Part shown: positions 50,101 to 62,814 of the stretch, in pieces
How positions within the stretch are numbered: position 1 is the stretch's first letter
Layout of the letters: every line of letters starts with the position of its first letter
Assembly: GCA_014529385.2 (NCBI GenBank)
Contig: CM043950.1
Coordinates: forward strand, 80,224,343-80,288,342
DNA from: Adiantum capillus-veneris
Lineage: Eukaryota > Streptophyta > Polypodiopsida > Polypodiales > Pteridaceae
Reading direction: 5' to 3'
DNA length: 64,000 nt
Translations under genes and position numbers: made by a program
Notes under the pieces: generated by a model
The model's database searches: none
Told to the model about the DNA's origin: nothing
Seen by the model: only the letters and a program-made list of their open reading frames with translations

Positions 50101-52117
50101 TTTTTTTCACCTTATGATAAGTATCACGGCTTCTTTATCATGTGAAATAACTTTTATGAGTAGAACATAATTCTCTCTTTCATTTTTAGTTTAATTAGTT
50201 TAATTTGACTTAGATAAATAGCTATATTAATTTTCTGAACTTCAGATAATTATCGTAGATTTTTTAACATGTAGAATCACTTTGATAAATAGCACATAAT
50301 TATGTAATATGATTTACTAATCTCTCCCTTTAATTCTCAAATAGAATTTTTTTAATTTGACTTGGATAAATAGCTATATTAGTTTTCTAGTCTTGAGATA
50401 ATTATCATAGTTTTTTTAACATGTAGAATAACTCTACTAAATAGCACATAATTATCTAACATGATTTACTAATTTCCCCCTTGAATTTTTAGCTAGAATT
50501 ATGCTAATTTGACTTAAATAAATAGCTACATTAATTTTCTAGGTTTAAGATAATTATCACGATATTTTTAGCATGTAAACTAACTTTGATAAATAGCATG
50601 TAATTATCTAACATAATTTACTAATCTTTCTCTTTAATTTTCAGCTAGAATTAGTGTAATTTGACTTAGATAAATAGCTATATTAATTTTCTTAGCTTAA
50701 GATAAATATCACGATTTTCTTAACATATAAACTATTTCTGATAAATAGTAGATAATTATCTAACATGATTACTATTTTTTGCCTTTAGTTTTTTATAAAA
50801 ATAACTAATTTTAGCTTAATTAAATACTTAGATTATTTATCTATTAATTAGTAATTAACTCCATGTTTATAACAAGTTGTTCTAGATGTGATAATTAAAT
50901 AAAGAATTTTTGAACTAATTAAGTTGTCCTCATATTTTTATATAAAATAGCTAATTTTTGTCTAATTGATTATAAAAACTAATAAAAAAACTAAGAAATA
51001 ATTTTTCTAGCTTCTTGATAGTCTTATCTAGCTCTGATAATTATCTTATACTAATCTAAGTTTAATTAGTATAATTACCCCTAATTTTAGACCAAAAAGA
51101 TTAATCTTAGTCCTAGTATGGCTTAATAATTAGATTAATATTCCTAGTCTTAATCTAAGTAATCAGCAAAATATTAGAAATTAAAAGAGTAATCTATATT
51201 GTAAATAAGTTTAATCTTATTAATTAATTAAATCAATTAAGAAAATAGAGGTAAATTAGCATAATTTTGCTAATTAAAAAGTGAGTAGACTAATTACCAT
51301 GGATAATCAACTAGAGTTTTTGCTCTCTAATGATTTTTTAGTAGAGTTCTCTCTATGTGAGAGAGAAATGACCAAGATTCCGAGTGAGTGAAATTGTGAA
51401 GCAAGGGGTCCTATTTATAAGTTTCTGGGCACTCACAGGCTGGAAATGGAAATAACTTGCATCCCAAGGCAGTCCTACAACTCCCCTAGAGCCCATTGCT
51501 ACTTTTCTTGTCCCTGGCAGGTTAGTGATGCCCCCTTCCATCACCTGTGAGCTTTAAAAATCAATTCTGCTATATTTTGACCTATTTTTGCTTCATTGGT
51601 AAATATCTGTAAAACATCTGGGAGGCCTTATAAAAGTCTATGCTTAAATGATTACTACAACCATTTGACTATGCAAAGAAAAAGAGAGAGAGAATTTTTT
51701 AATTGCTTTAATTTACAAGCAAAGCTTCAAAGAGACAGCCTTGCTTTATTTTTGAGTGCTTTTGATTTTGAAGCTTTTCGGGCTCTGCTTTTGGCATCCC
51801 TTGTAACCTCTTTATAAGAGTTGTTGGGCTCTCACTTCTCAGAGCATCTGGACGCAGAGTCTGAGAGTGAGTCCCAATCACTTTCAATTTTTCTTGGCAA
51901 TTTAATTTACATTGAATCTTTTGGAGGGACTAGCAGTGTCAATTTTTGTTCGAATTTAATTTTGAAAATTTATAGCCCGAGGTTTGATATGCTTAAAATT
52001 CCAAAAATACCATTTTTAACTGCTTTTGAGATAGTGCTTTACCTGTTTGTATGTCCAATGCTTTTTCTTAAAGCTTTAAGTAGAATCCTCTGCATCTAGA
52101 AAGGTGGAGATCTTACA
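47151..52117 (-). repeat. 3' LTR (4967 bp)
   Basis: TG..CA ends. Contains the minus-strand TATAAATA box at 51412-51419 and about twelve copies of a 150-bp AT-rich tandem repeat. Compared with the other LTR it has an extra segment of about 230 bp at 51664-51895 and about three more tandem units, which explains most of the length difference. Confidence 0.85.
48900..50800. repeat. ~150-bp AT-rich tandem repeat within the 3' LTR, ~12 copies
   Basis: Units start at a GACTTAGATAAATAGCTATA segment near 49024, 49176, 49327, 49469, 49621, 49771, 49926, 50077, 50207, 50359, 50511 and 50663. Most carry the perfect palindrome GATAATTATC and a second AATTATCTAACATGATTTAC block. Confidence 0.85.
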
Positions 52118-52130
52118 ATCACCCCAACTT
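52118..52130 (-). promoter_or_regulatory. Polypurine-tract-like site of the LTR element
   Basis: Minus strand AAGTTGGGGTGAT directly abuts the 3' LTR start, the position of the plus-strand primer. It is purine-rich but short. Confidence 0.5.
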
Positions 52131-52213
52131 AAGAATTTGAGATGCCCTTCTCTCAACCGAAATTGGTAAAGTCTTTTAAAAAAAACAGGTTTCATCTTTC
52201 CAAGTGGCATCTT

Positions 52214-52231
52214 CGGGGGGGGGGGGGGGGA
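52214..52231. repeat. Poly-G tract
   Basis: An uninterrupted run of about 17-18 G within the internal region of the LTR element. Confidence 0.9.
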
Positions 52232-53129
52232 TAATCTTTCCACTTTACCAAGTGTTACTGATTACTTAAGAGTTCTTTCTAGTTTCAAGGATACAATCTG
52301 GTTGGATTTTCTACAATTCCTTACTAATTACTTGCTACTCAAATTTTCCCAAGAAGCTCTTAGTGTTGAGACCATCTTAAAAACCTTTATTAACCAATTG
52401 TATAATCTCAAAAACCAGGTTAAATCCATTCTATAAAAGATCCATATATCCACCTTGTCAACATGAACGTGCTTGGTTTACCTGACCATTCATAGCAATC
52501 AGCATTCGACAAGTATCATGTATTCCCGCTTTGCCAATCTGAATGCGCTTGGCGTGTTCTTGCCATCTTGAGCAATCTGCATTTTGCACAAGCTACTACT
52601 ATTGCACCAGAGGTACCCCCTCTGTGCTTTAGCCTGGTTGACCAATAATATGTAAAGGGTTTTAAGAAGTTTCATACCAAGAGTTCTTTTTGGCTTCCTA
52701 TTAGTTTTGTACATTAATACTTCCCTATCTAATTCATTTTTCAAGGAAGGTTATTGTGTGCACAAAGAATGTGAGTTGGATTCTTGATAATTATCTCATT
52801 CTCAAGATTCAAATCCTTGCCTTACTATCAAGAACCTCTTTCTCATTTGCTAGATCAACCCTTGAATTCTTGATAAATGCTAACTTAGCTTTAGATTCTT
52901 TAAGTAATGTGGGAAAAAAAATGTATACCATTATAATATATAAGTAACTCAAAGTTCCTCATTATTGATTTATAGTGGTTTACAAAATTTCCTATTGTTA
53001 CTGAGCTCTAGGATTGCTAATTGTGGCCAAACAAGTGGCTCTTTCATCTTCCTCGTTCATTAAAGTTGGTTCTCCCATGATTGCATAAGCTCTGGCTCCT
53101 CTTGCTCTTCCTCTACCTCATCCTCCATT

Positions 53130-53870
53130 TCTACCTCCTCTTAGATTATCTGCTTGATTTTGAGGAATGGCTGTAGCGGTAGTTCGAGGGTTTTGCGCTT
53201 CAGGATAATTATTTCTATAGTGCCCTATTTAATTGCATCATAGCAGCTACTAACGTTTGGGAAGGGCTGCTCCAACTTCACTGCTGCAGCTACTCTACGT
53301 TGTTGATATCCTTGGTTGAAAATTCCCTGGATCTTCACCTAAAGTTATTGAATCCATTATTGTTCCTTGTAGAGTTGGTTCCTTCAGCTACAAGAGGCTT
53401 GGCCTTGAGAAGGGAATCCTGAATTGATGTAGACCTCATGGCTTTAAGACGTGTACTCAAGGGTTTATTGAGACCTTGACAAAAGCGAGAATCTGTTGCT
53501 CCATTGTCATCTAGGGAGCATAGCATCGTAAGGACACAAATTTTGTGTGGTACTCCTCTAGAGAGAGTCCTCGCTGGCGTAGACCAAAGAATTTATTCAT
53601 GTTAATAGCCTGATGTGCATGAGGGAGATAGCATTCTTTGATTGCCTGCTTCATTTTATCCCAAGATGGAATACTCGTGGGATTATCTCTGTAGTGTTGC
53701 TTCCACCAAAGTTTGGCATCTCTGCTGAGACGGAACATACCCAAGATTGTTTGGTTTTTTTGAGCAGTTCTTGCAGCTTTAAAATAGTCATCCATAGCAT
53801 CGAACAATGCTTCTTCATCTCGCTTTAAATTCGATCCCTCTCCTTTGAAGGTAGGGAGTTGGACTTGCTT
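53130..53870 (-). pseudogene. Decayed retrotransposon gag of the TR-GAG-like element
   Basis: Minus-strand residues include LPTFKGEG, then FDAMDDYFKAA, KLWWKQHYRDN and LSLEEYHTKFVSL, the standard order of a plant Ty3/gypsy gag (Retrotrans_gag) domain, encoded between about 53870 and 53511. Farther on, at about 53270-53150, GHYRNNYPE resembles a CCHC knuckle with its last cysteine changed to tyrosine, followed by RGRARGARAYAI. Stops and frameshifts break it. No pol domain follows before the 3' LTR. Confidence 0.75.
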
Positions 53871-54289
53871 TAGTGGTAATTTTTTCTCTTGATTAACAGT
53901 GTAAAGGCTATTACGCGAGTATTACCTTGAGATTGAATTAGTGGAATTTAGTACCAGATGAAATCTCTCTTACTTATTCTTTTAACTTATATCATACTAA
54001 AAAGAAATTTTCACACAGGATGAAGAATATTACCAAACCATAAACAAAACCGCTTATAGCATACCCATGAGGACCATAGTATGTACAAGAGTTAATACAA
54101 TTCATGAAGGTCCTACTATGTACAAGGGTGATGCCAGTCCTATAATAGAATCTTGTGGACTTTGGGTGGATCAAAAATAGGATAATAATATACAACATCT
54201 TTTGGTCCACTAAAACTAGGGTCTTCACCTATGGACCTAATTCTACCTGGGTAGATTACTTTAGACACCTGATCAAACACCCACTGATT

Positions 54290-54600
54290 TTATGACACTT
54301 GGACATCATCTATTACAAGGGTTTCCTCTGGATTCTCCTTCCTAATGAAAATGTATACTTCAACCACTTGAAGATCTTCGGCCCATTTGAGTCTCCTCAT
54401 ATTTAGTTCTAAACCTTCTAACTCTCCCACCTCAATGAAGAAAATTCCACTAGATCCTGACCACTTGATCCTCCAAATGGGAGGAGAAAACCTCCTGTCT
54501 AGCCATTTCATCACGCTTTTTTGCATTGAATAGTGTCAAGATAGGCAAGCCCTCATAAACCTAATGTTGAAATCCATGAATTTGCGGTAGGCCCAATGGA
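54290..54600 (-). CDS. Unidentified ORF in the LTR-element leader
   Basis: An open frame of 78 codons or slightly more lies between the primer-binding site and gag on the element's coding strand, rich in W, E and I (KWLDRRFSPPIWRIKW near its start). A comparable frame follows toward 54180 after a stop. I recognise no domain. It could be captured host sequence or an element-specific leader ORF, and it is probably not functional now. Confidence 0.25.
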
Positions 54601-54752
54601 AATCTTCTTGCAAAGATGGGGATAATTCTCTCTCTTTCTTTCTCTCCCTCTTTTCAGTTATATACCTCTTTAATTGAGCTTGTCAAAGATCACTTATTTC
54701 GACCATTAACACCTTAAACTTTTCCCTAGGTCCAAGAATTTAATTAACACAC

Positions 54753-54764
54753 GCTCTCATACCA
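54753..54764 (-). promoter_or_regulatory. Primer-binding site (initiator Met tRNA type)
   Basis: Minus strand TGGTATGAGAGC, one mismatch from the common plant PBS TGGTATCAGAGC. It lies 2 bp from the LTR edge and fixes the element's orientation. Confidence 0.8.
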
Positions 54765-54766
54765 CT

Positions 54767-57700
54767 TGTGAGATCCCCAACCCACCAATACTAAAAATTG
54801 GGATGGGGTCCTTGACAAGTCTCTAGGACTAATAAAAATCAGAGTCTCTAAACAAGAAAAATCCAAGGTATAGACCTTTACCATTTACAATGGCTAGGGT
54901 CTATAGCCCTAGAAGAAGACCTAGTCCTGTCTTGCAGCGGAAACGAGACAAAATTTTAAAAGTCCAAAACTATTTTGTCCTTATAACTTCCACAAGTTGG
55001 GCTCAACCAATGCTTTTTCTCCCAGAACATATGCGAGGGAACAACCGCTGGTGGACTCCTCTTCCAAGTGAAGACATTTTCTAAAAAATTTTAGTGCGCG
55101 GGTATGGACAGTTACCTGACCAATCAGTTCAACCCGTCCATGATTGAAAACCTTCGTCAATCCCCACTTAACACCCCGTACTCACACATGATTCTTTGGT
55201 TTCCTAATTACGATCACATTGTTTTAACATTTAAAATAATGGTTTCTTTTAACTTTTTGTCACAATGATACCTTCAATCAAGTATTAAAGACAACATTGA
55301 AAAGCATTCTTTTAGCAAATAGACATCTTTAAACTTAAGAGTGGTACTATCAATCAAAACATTTTCCATAATCACCATGATTAGTACTCTTCTTATTTGA
55401 AAACCACCTAAGGATGATAAACGAAACCCATTCCTTGTTCACAATCCAGGGTGGATAAACCCCCACCCAAGGTTTGGGGTGCCCATACATCAAACCAGTC
55501 GCCCATACAACCGCGCAGCTCCCCTAGGATAAAAACGATATCCTAACTTATGTAGAAACATCAAGACATGACACGCAATAGAAACTCATCGTTCATGGGG
55601 GTAACTGACTTATCCGTGGCTGGAAAGCCATCATTATCATCAATTTACATCAAGGAGCCGGAGGTGTCTTGAGACAAGCTGTCTTAAGGATGATAAATCA
55701 TATCTTTCCTAATTCAATCAGTTTTAACCCAAACAATTCATTCCTAATTTACAAGCAAATGCACGTTGGTTTCTTGGAGATGTCTTCTGTTCAGCTAGTT
55801 TTACTTCTCCTAATCTCTTACTCTTTCTTTACATATGCATTTGTTAATAGTTAAAGACTTGAATTAACTAAACTTAATTATAACGAAGAGCCACCTGGGA
55901 CTAATCTGACATTTGTTGTAGCACCAAGGCCTATACACTCTCGTCAGTCTGCCTACTACTAGGCCCGGCTTTGTCGTCGTATGACATGTTAGTTCTTTTT
56001 GGAGCTCTGCCCTCATCATCAGATGTAGGATTTGCTCGGGTCCTTTTAGGTGCCATAACTTCTTATCCTTATATAAAAGGTCATCTAATCATTCGATAAA
56101 TTATATGAAGCTACACTTAACCTTTGTATTCAATCTTAACCAAATCAAGGTTAAATTTGTAGTCTTAACTGATAAATGCTTGACCTAATAATTTTTTATC
56201 TTCCTATATAGATATGATAACTTTTTCTAAAGCTTCCTTAAGGATTTTCTAAGCTCTCGTAATTTTCTATATCTCTTTCCTAATTTTCTCATCAAATTTT
56301 AATCTTGGAATCTGCTTATTTCAAGGTTATTATTTACTCTATTTGTATTCTCTAAAAGATTTCATCCCCTCAACTTTATATCACTGGTTTATACTTAGTG
56401 TAATTTTTCTAGAAACTTATGACCGCAAAGTCTATTTATTTTAATTAATCTTTAGCTTCAAATATAACTTTTGGTCAATTATAATTTTCTAAATTGAATA
56501 ATTAATCATGGTATAATTACCACAAATAGATAATGATATTTTTGACCTTTGGTAGTTATTTTTTTCTTTTTTCAACAATTATCTCATTTTCTCTTTTAAT
56601 TTTTGATTAGAATAATTAGCTTAATTTGACTTAGATAAATAACTATATCAATTTTCTAACCTTAAGATAATTATCACGACTTTGTTAATATGTAAACTAA
56701 TTTTGAAAATTAGCACATAATTATCTAAAATAATTTATTAATTTCTCCTCTTGATTTTTAGTTAGAATTAGTCTTATTTGACTTAGATAAGTATCTATAC
56801 TAAATTTTCAACTTTAAGATAATTATCATAAATTTTTTAACATGTAAAAAAACTCTCATAAATAGCACATAATTATTTAACATGATTTACTAGTTTTTCT
56901 CTTAAATTTTCAGCTAGAAGTTTTTTAATATGAATTAGATAAATAGCTATATTAATTTTCTAACATTAAGATAATTATCATGGCTTTTTTCACATGTAAA
57001 TTAACTCTCATAAATAGCACATAAGTATCTAGCATGATTTACTAATTTCTCCCTTTAAGTTTCAACTAGAATTAGTTAAATATGACTTAGATAAATATCT
57101 ATATTAATTTTTTAACCTTAAGATAATTATTATGGTTTTTTTAATATGTAAACTAGCTTTGATAAATAGCATATAATTATCAAGCATGATTTACTAATTT
57201 CTTTCTTTAAGTTTTAGCTAGAATTAGTCTTATTTGACTTAGATAAATAGTTATTCCCATTTTTTAACCTTAAGATAATCATCACAAATGTTTTAGCATG
57301 TAAAGCAGCTCTAATAAATAGCAAATAGTTATCTAACACGATTTACTAATTTTCCCCTTTAATTTTGAGGTAGAATTTTTCCCTTTGACTTAGATAAATA
57401 GCTATATTAGTTTTCTAACCTTAAGATAGTTATCACGACTTTTTTAACATATAGAATAACTATGATAATTATCACATAATTATCTAACATGATTTACTAT
57501 TTTTCTTCTTTAATTTCCAACTAGAATTAGTTTAGTTTGACTTAGATAAACAACTATATTAATTTGCTAACCTTAAGATAATTATTACGGCTTTTTTAAC
57601 ATGTAAAATAACTTTGATAAATAGCACATAATTATTTAACATGATGTACTAATTTTTTGGTTTAATTCTTAGCTACAATAAAAAAAAATTACTTAAATAA

Positions 57701-59142
57701 ATATTTATATTAATTTTTTAACTTTAAGTTAATTATCATGACTTTTTTTACATGTAAACTAACTCTGATAAATAGTATACAATTATCTAGCATGATTTAC
57801 TAATCTATCCATTTAAATAGTATACAATTATCTAGCATGATTTACTAATCTATCCGTTTAATTTTCAGCTAGGATTAATATAATTTGACCTAGATAAATA
57901 ACAGTATTAATTTTATTATCTTAAGATAATTATCACAACTTTCTTAACATGTAAAATAACTTTGATAAATAGCATATAATTATCTAGCATGATTTACTAA
58001 TTTATCTATTTATTTTTTGGCTAAAAATAACTAATTTTAGCTTAACTAAATACATAAATCAATTATCTATTAATGAGTAATTGACCCCATGTTTCTAACA
58101 ATGTTTCATAATTGTGATAATTAAATTAAGAATTTTTTAGTTTATTAAGTAAGCTTTCATTAATTTTTTGAAATAAAAAAACTAATGTTTGCCTAATCAA
58201 TTACAAAAACTAATCAAAAAATTAAGAGATTATTTTTCTAGCTTCTTGATAGTCTAGTCTAATGTTGATAATTATCTTATACTAATTTAAGTTTAACTAG
58301 TATAATTATCCCTAATTTAAGAGCAAAAAGATTAATTCTAGCCATAATATGGCTTAATAAATAATTAGATTAATATCCTTAATCATAATTTAAGTAATCA
58401 AAAAAATATTAGGAATTAAGAGACTAATTTAGATTGTAGAAATTTTAATCCTATTAATTAATTAAAATAATTAAGAAAATAGAGATAAATCAATATAATT
58501 TTGCTAATAGAAAAGAGATTAGGATAATTACCATGGATAATCAACTAGAGTTTTTTCTCTCTAGAGTTTTTTGAGTAAAATTCTCTCTATGTGATAGAGA
58601 AATAACTAGGACTTCGAGTCTGAGTGAAATTGTGAAGCAAGGGGCTCTATTTATAGGTTTTGTGGCACTCATAGGCTAGAAATGGCAATAACTTGCATCC
58701 CAAGGCAGCTCTACAGCTCCCATACCATTCCTTGCTGCTTTTCCTATCCTTGGAATGTCACTAATGAACCCTTCCATCATTTGTCAGCTTTAAAAATCAA
58801 TTTTGTTATATTTTGACCTATTTTTGCATGATTGGTAAATATATGGTAAATATTTGTAAAATATATGGGAGGCCTTAGTAAAAGTCTATGCTTAAATGAT
58901 TACTACAACCATTTAATTTTAGTTGGCAGTTTAATTTACATTGAATCTTCTAGAGGGACTAGCGGTGTCAGTTTTTATCCGAATTTAACTCGAAAAAATT
59001 CTACCTTGGGGTCGCTGTGCTTAAGATTCCAAAAATACCATTTTTAATCGCTTTTGAGATAGTGCTTTACCTGTTTGTATGTCCTATGATTTTCCCTAAA
59101 TCTTTAAGTAGATTCCTCTGCAGCAAAGGTGGAGACCTTACA
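54767..59142 (-). repeat. 5' LTR (4376 bp)
   Basis: Same ends as the other LTR. The minus-strand TATAAATA box at 58648-58655 would start transcription near 58620. About nine copies of the 150-bp tandem repeat. Confidence 0.85.
56560..58030. repeat. ~150-bp AT-rich tandem repeat within the 5' LTR, ~9 copies
   Basis: Units near 56628, 56779, 56935, 57083, 57236, 57386, 57540, 57690 and 57888, with the same GATAATTATC palindrome. A short local duplication of about 50 bp (ATAGTATACAATTATCTAGC) lies at 57765-57860. Confidence 0.8.
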
Positions 59143-59147
59143 ACAAT
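59143..59147. repeat. Right 5-bp target-site duplication (ACAAT)
   Basis: Abuts the 5' LTR and pairs with ACGAT at 47146-47150. Confidence 0.65.
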
Positions 59148-59349
59148 CATGAGGTCGGACCAAGCAGTAGCCCTATGGACGAGATTGTTTGAGCCCCTGA
59201 GCTTTAGCAGATACCTGACCAGTCCCAGGTGGGTCTTCATTATAATTTAAGTTATAAATTATTTTATTTTTTGTTTTAAGCTATAGCACTGCATATGTTA
59301 AATAGAGAATAAAGATTTAGGAGATGATGAAAATTGGCCAAAAAATCGA

Positions 59350-60345
59350 AAGCGTATCTTCCAAGAAACCATCATGCAATTGTTGTAAACTAGGAAAGAA
59401 ATGTTTTTGCATAGGCTAATGGAATTAGGAAAGATATGATTGAACATCCTTGACACAACTTATCCCAAGACACCTCCAACTCCTTGGTATATGTTGATGA
59501 ATAATGATGGCTATAAGGACACTGATAAGTCGATTACCTCCATGAAAAATGAGTCTCTACTCTGTCATGTCTTGATGTTTCTACATAAGCTAGGATACCA
59601 TTTTCTTATTCTAGGAAAGCCGCTTGGTTGTATGGGCAACTGTTTTGGTGTATGGGTATCCCAAATTATGAATAAGAAATGGGTGCCATTTTCACCCTTA
59701 GGTGGTCTTGATACAAGAAGAGTACTAATCATGGTTATTATTGTAAATTTTTTTGGTTGATCGTACCTTGTCTCAAGTTTCAAGATGCTTATTTGCTAAA
59801 GAATGTTTTTCAATACTAATTCCAATACTTGTTTTAATGAATCATACGTTTGAGAGTTAAAATGAACTATTATTTTAAATGTTGAAAGAAGGTGGTAGTA
59901 ATTAAATAACAAAGAAGCATGTGTGAGTGTCGGATGGTAAGTGGGGATCAACTAAGGTTGTTGATCATGGATGGGTGGACCTAATTAGTCAAGTAACTAT
60001 CCATTCTTGCACACTAAACGCTAGAAGACTTCTTCATTTGGAAGAGGAGTCCACCAACAGCTGTGCCATCATTCATGTAGAGGAAAAAAGTGTTGGTTGA
60101 GGATACCTTAGTCCATTTTCAGAAGTGAAAGGGCCAAAAAAAAATTTGAACTTTTAAGTTTTTGTCCCGTTTTCACTTGCTAGACATGACTAGGTCTTTT
60201 TTCAAGGGCTATAATCCCAAGCCATTGTCAATGGTGAATGTCTATTACCTAGATTTTTCTTGCTCAGAGACTTTGACTTTTATTAGGCTTAGAGACCTAT
60301 TAAGGACCATCTTGACCTTGGTGTTGGCGGGTTGGGGACCTCTCA
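59350..60345 (+). mobile_element. Inverted, truncated LTR fragment of the same family
   Basis: The reverse complement matches the first ~1 kb of the LTRs at 47151 and 54767, including GAGTCCACCAACAGC, the CATGGATGGGTGGACC region and the TGAGAGGTCCCCAACCC end at 60345. Too diverged to belong to the complete element. No second boundary or target duplication was found. Confidence 0.75.
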
Positions 60346-60540
60346 ACTATATCTTGCCCTAGCTATTACAGTCTACATGATAGACTATCACACCTTATAA
60401 CCTCCAAAGTCCCTCTAGCACAACTAGCCACATAGAGCCTGTGATTTTTCCTCCAACAATTTTACTTCATAAGAAAGCTAGTGAGCAAAATTCTAGGAAC
60501 AACTAGAAAGGGTCTCTACTATCAAAGCTAAGGTCTATGA

Positions 60541-61057
60541 TGTAGGTCCTAAAATTTTGTAGCATTCTTCATGATAACCATAGAAAAAGAAAAACTTTGT
60601 GGTTTTGTATTTATAATGTCTTAACAATGGTAGCTCTCAATTTCTTGTATCACTTTGTTTTAATTAGTTACTATAGGCATGTCTTTGAGAATTTTGCAAT
60701 ATAAATTCTAAGGATAAGTTTCTTGATAATTGTATAAGATTCATTTAGTTAATCATTAGCGTGGTTGATTGTGATCACATCTATGCTGTAGGCCAAAAAC
60801 ATTGTAACATTCTTCATGTTAACCATGGCAAATTGAAACCTTTGTGTTTTTGCATTTATAATGTTTAGAACCATGGTAGGTCTAAGCTTCATTTATAATG
60901 TTTTGAACAATGGTAGCTCTAAGCTTCATGTATCACTTTGTTTGCCATATATTTTCGTTGATTAGTTACTGTAGGCATGTCTTTTAACATTTTTTGCATA
61001 CAAATTTCAAGGATGAGATTCTTAAAAAATTATAAGATTTATTCAGTTAATTGTTGA
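60541..61057. repeat. Imperfect tandem duplication (~250-300 bp)
   Basis: TAGCATTCTTCATGATAACC and ACAATGGTAGCTCT..GTATCACTTTG occur in the 60.54-60.77 kb half and again in the 60.78-61.06 kb half with substitutions. No coding potential. Confidence 0.65.
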
Positions 61058-61409
61058 TAGTAATTGATGCTATTTGTGTTGATGCTAATCACAACAACCA
61101 AATCCTTCCAGCTTGCTTCAAATTCATCGACAAAAGCATCAAAACTTTCACTTACTTCTTTCTGTAACCCTTTGATCTTTGCATCCTCTTCCGCAATCAA
61201 CACCAACATGAAAAATTGGCACAAAAATTGCTCTCGAAAATCAACCAAATCTTGCTTATCTGCAGCTTCTAGACTGTCAAACCATGCCTTTGCCTTATCT
61301 CGCAATACCAATGGCACTGTCTGCACCTTCTCTTCGTCACTTGACATTTGCAGTGGCAACATGAACATCTCAAAATCTACCAGCCATTCATTTTCATCTC
61401 AATCACCAT
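61039..61409 (-). pseudogene. Second retrotransposon gag fragment
   Basis: Minus-strand residues DENEWLVDFEMFMLPLQ, VLRDKAKAWFDSL, DLVDFREQFLCQFF and FDAFVDEFEASWKDL follow the Retrotrans_gag order. An in-frame stop interrupts the upstream part near 61403. It ends in low-similarity sequence near 61060. It is distinct in sequence from the gag at 53.5 kb. Confidence 0.7.
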
Positions 61410-61709
61410 GGAAAATGGGACCCAAACTCTACCACATATTTGCTTACAAAGACATCACTCGGGAGCAATTAGTGTTTTCGTTTGTGGGGGCACCAGAAGA
61501 TGGAAAAATGGAAGGTGGTATACACCCAAAATGCACACAAGAGCCTCTCTATAGCCCAAGATACACACAACACCTCAATCCACTAGGATTTACCTTCAAA
61601 ATCTGGACAATATTACTCACATACAAACATTTTGGTGTACCAACATGCACACACACTCCACAAAAAGCTAAAACCCATGACACACCCACACAGCTCTGTT
61701 CACCACTAA

Positions 61710-62700
<991 letters not shown>

Positions 62701-62814
62701 TGCTCCAATACTTTGTCCACTAAGACTGGACCACTTGATGATATTTTGGAAAACCCCACTCCTTCAACCTTTCCCTTGTTTTCATTTTTTCATTTAAGCT
62801 ACTCCCTTTGTTTG

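Larger units (their letters stand above)
47151..59142 (-). mobile_element. Complete non-autonomous LTR retrotransposon (TR-GAG-like), 12 kb
   Basis: LTRs at 47151-52117 and 54767-59142 share start (TGTGAGATCCCC) and end (CTTACA) with near-matching short inverted termini. The flanks are ACGAT and ACAAT. Reading the minus strand, a primer-binding site complementary to initiator-Met tRNA lies 2 bp inside the right LTR, and AAGTTGGGGTGAT sits immediately before the left LTR. The 2.65-kb internal region holds only a decayed gag; no protease, RT, RNase H or integrase was found. This fits TR-GAG-type elements that rely on proteins of autonomous relatives. Substitutions and indels between the LTRs show it is not very recent. 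Confidence 0.85.

Noticed and set aside
59440-59760. 106-codon plus-strand ORF
   Set aside because: Lies entirely in the inverted LTR fragment, non-coding in the other LTR copies.
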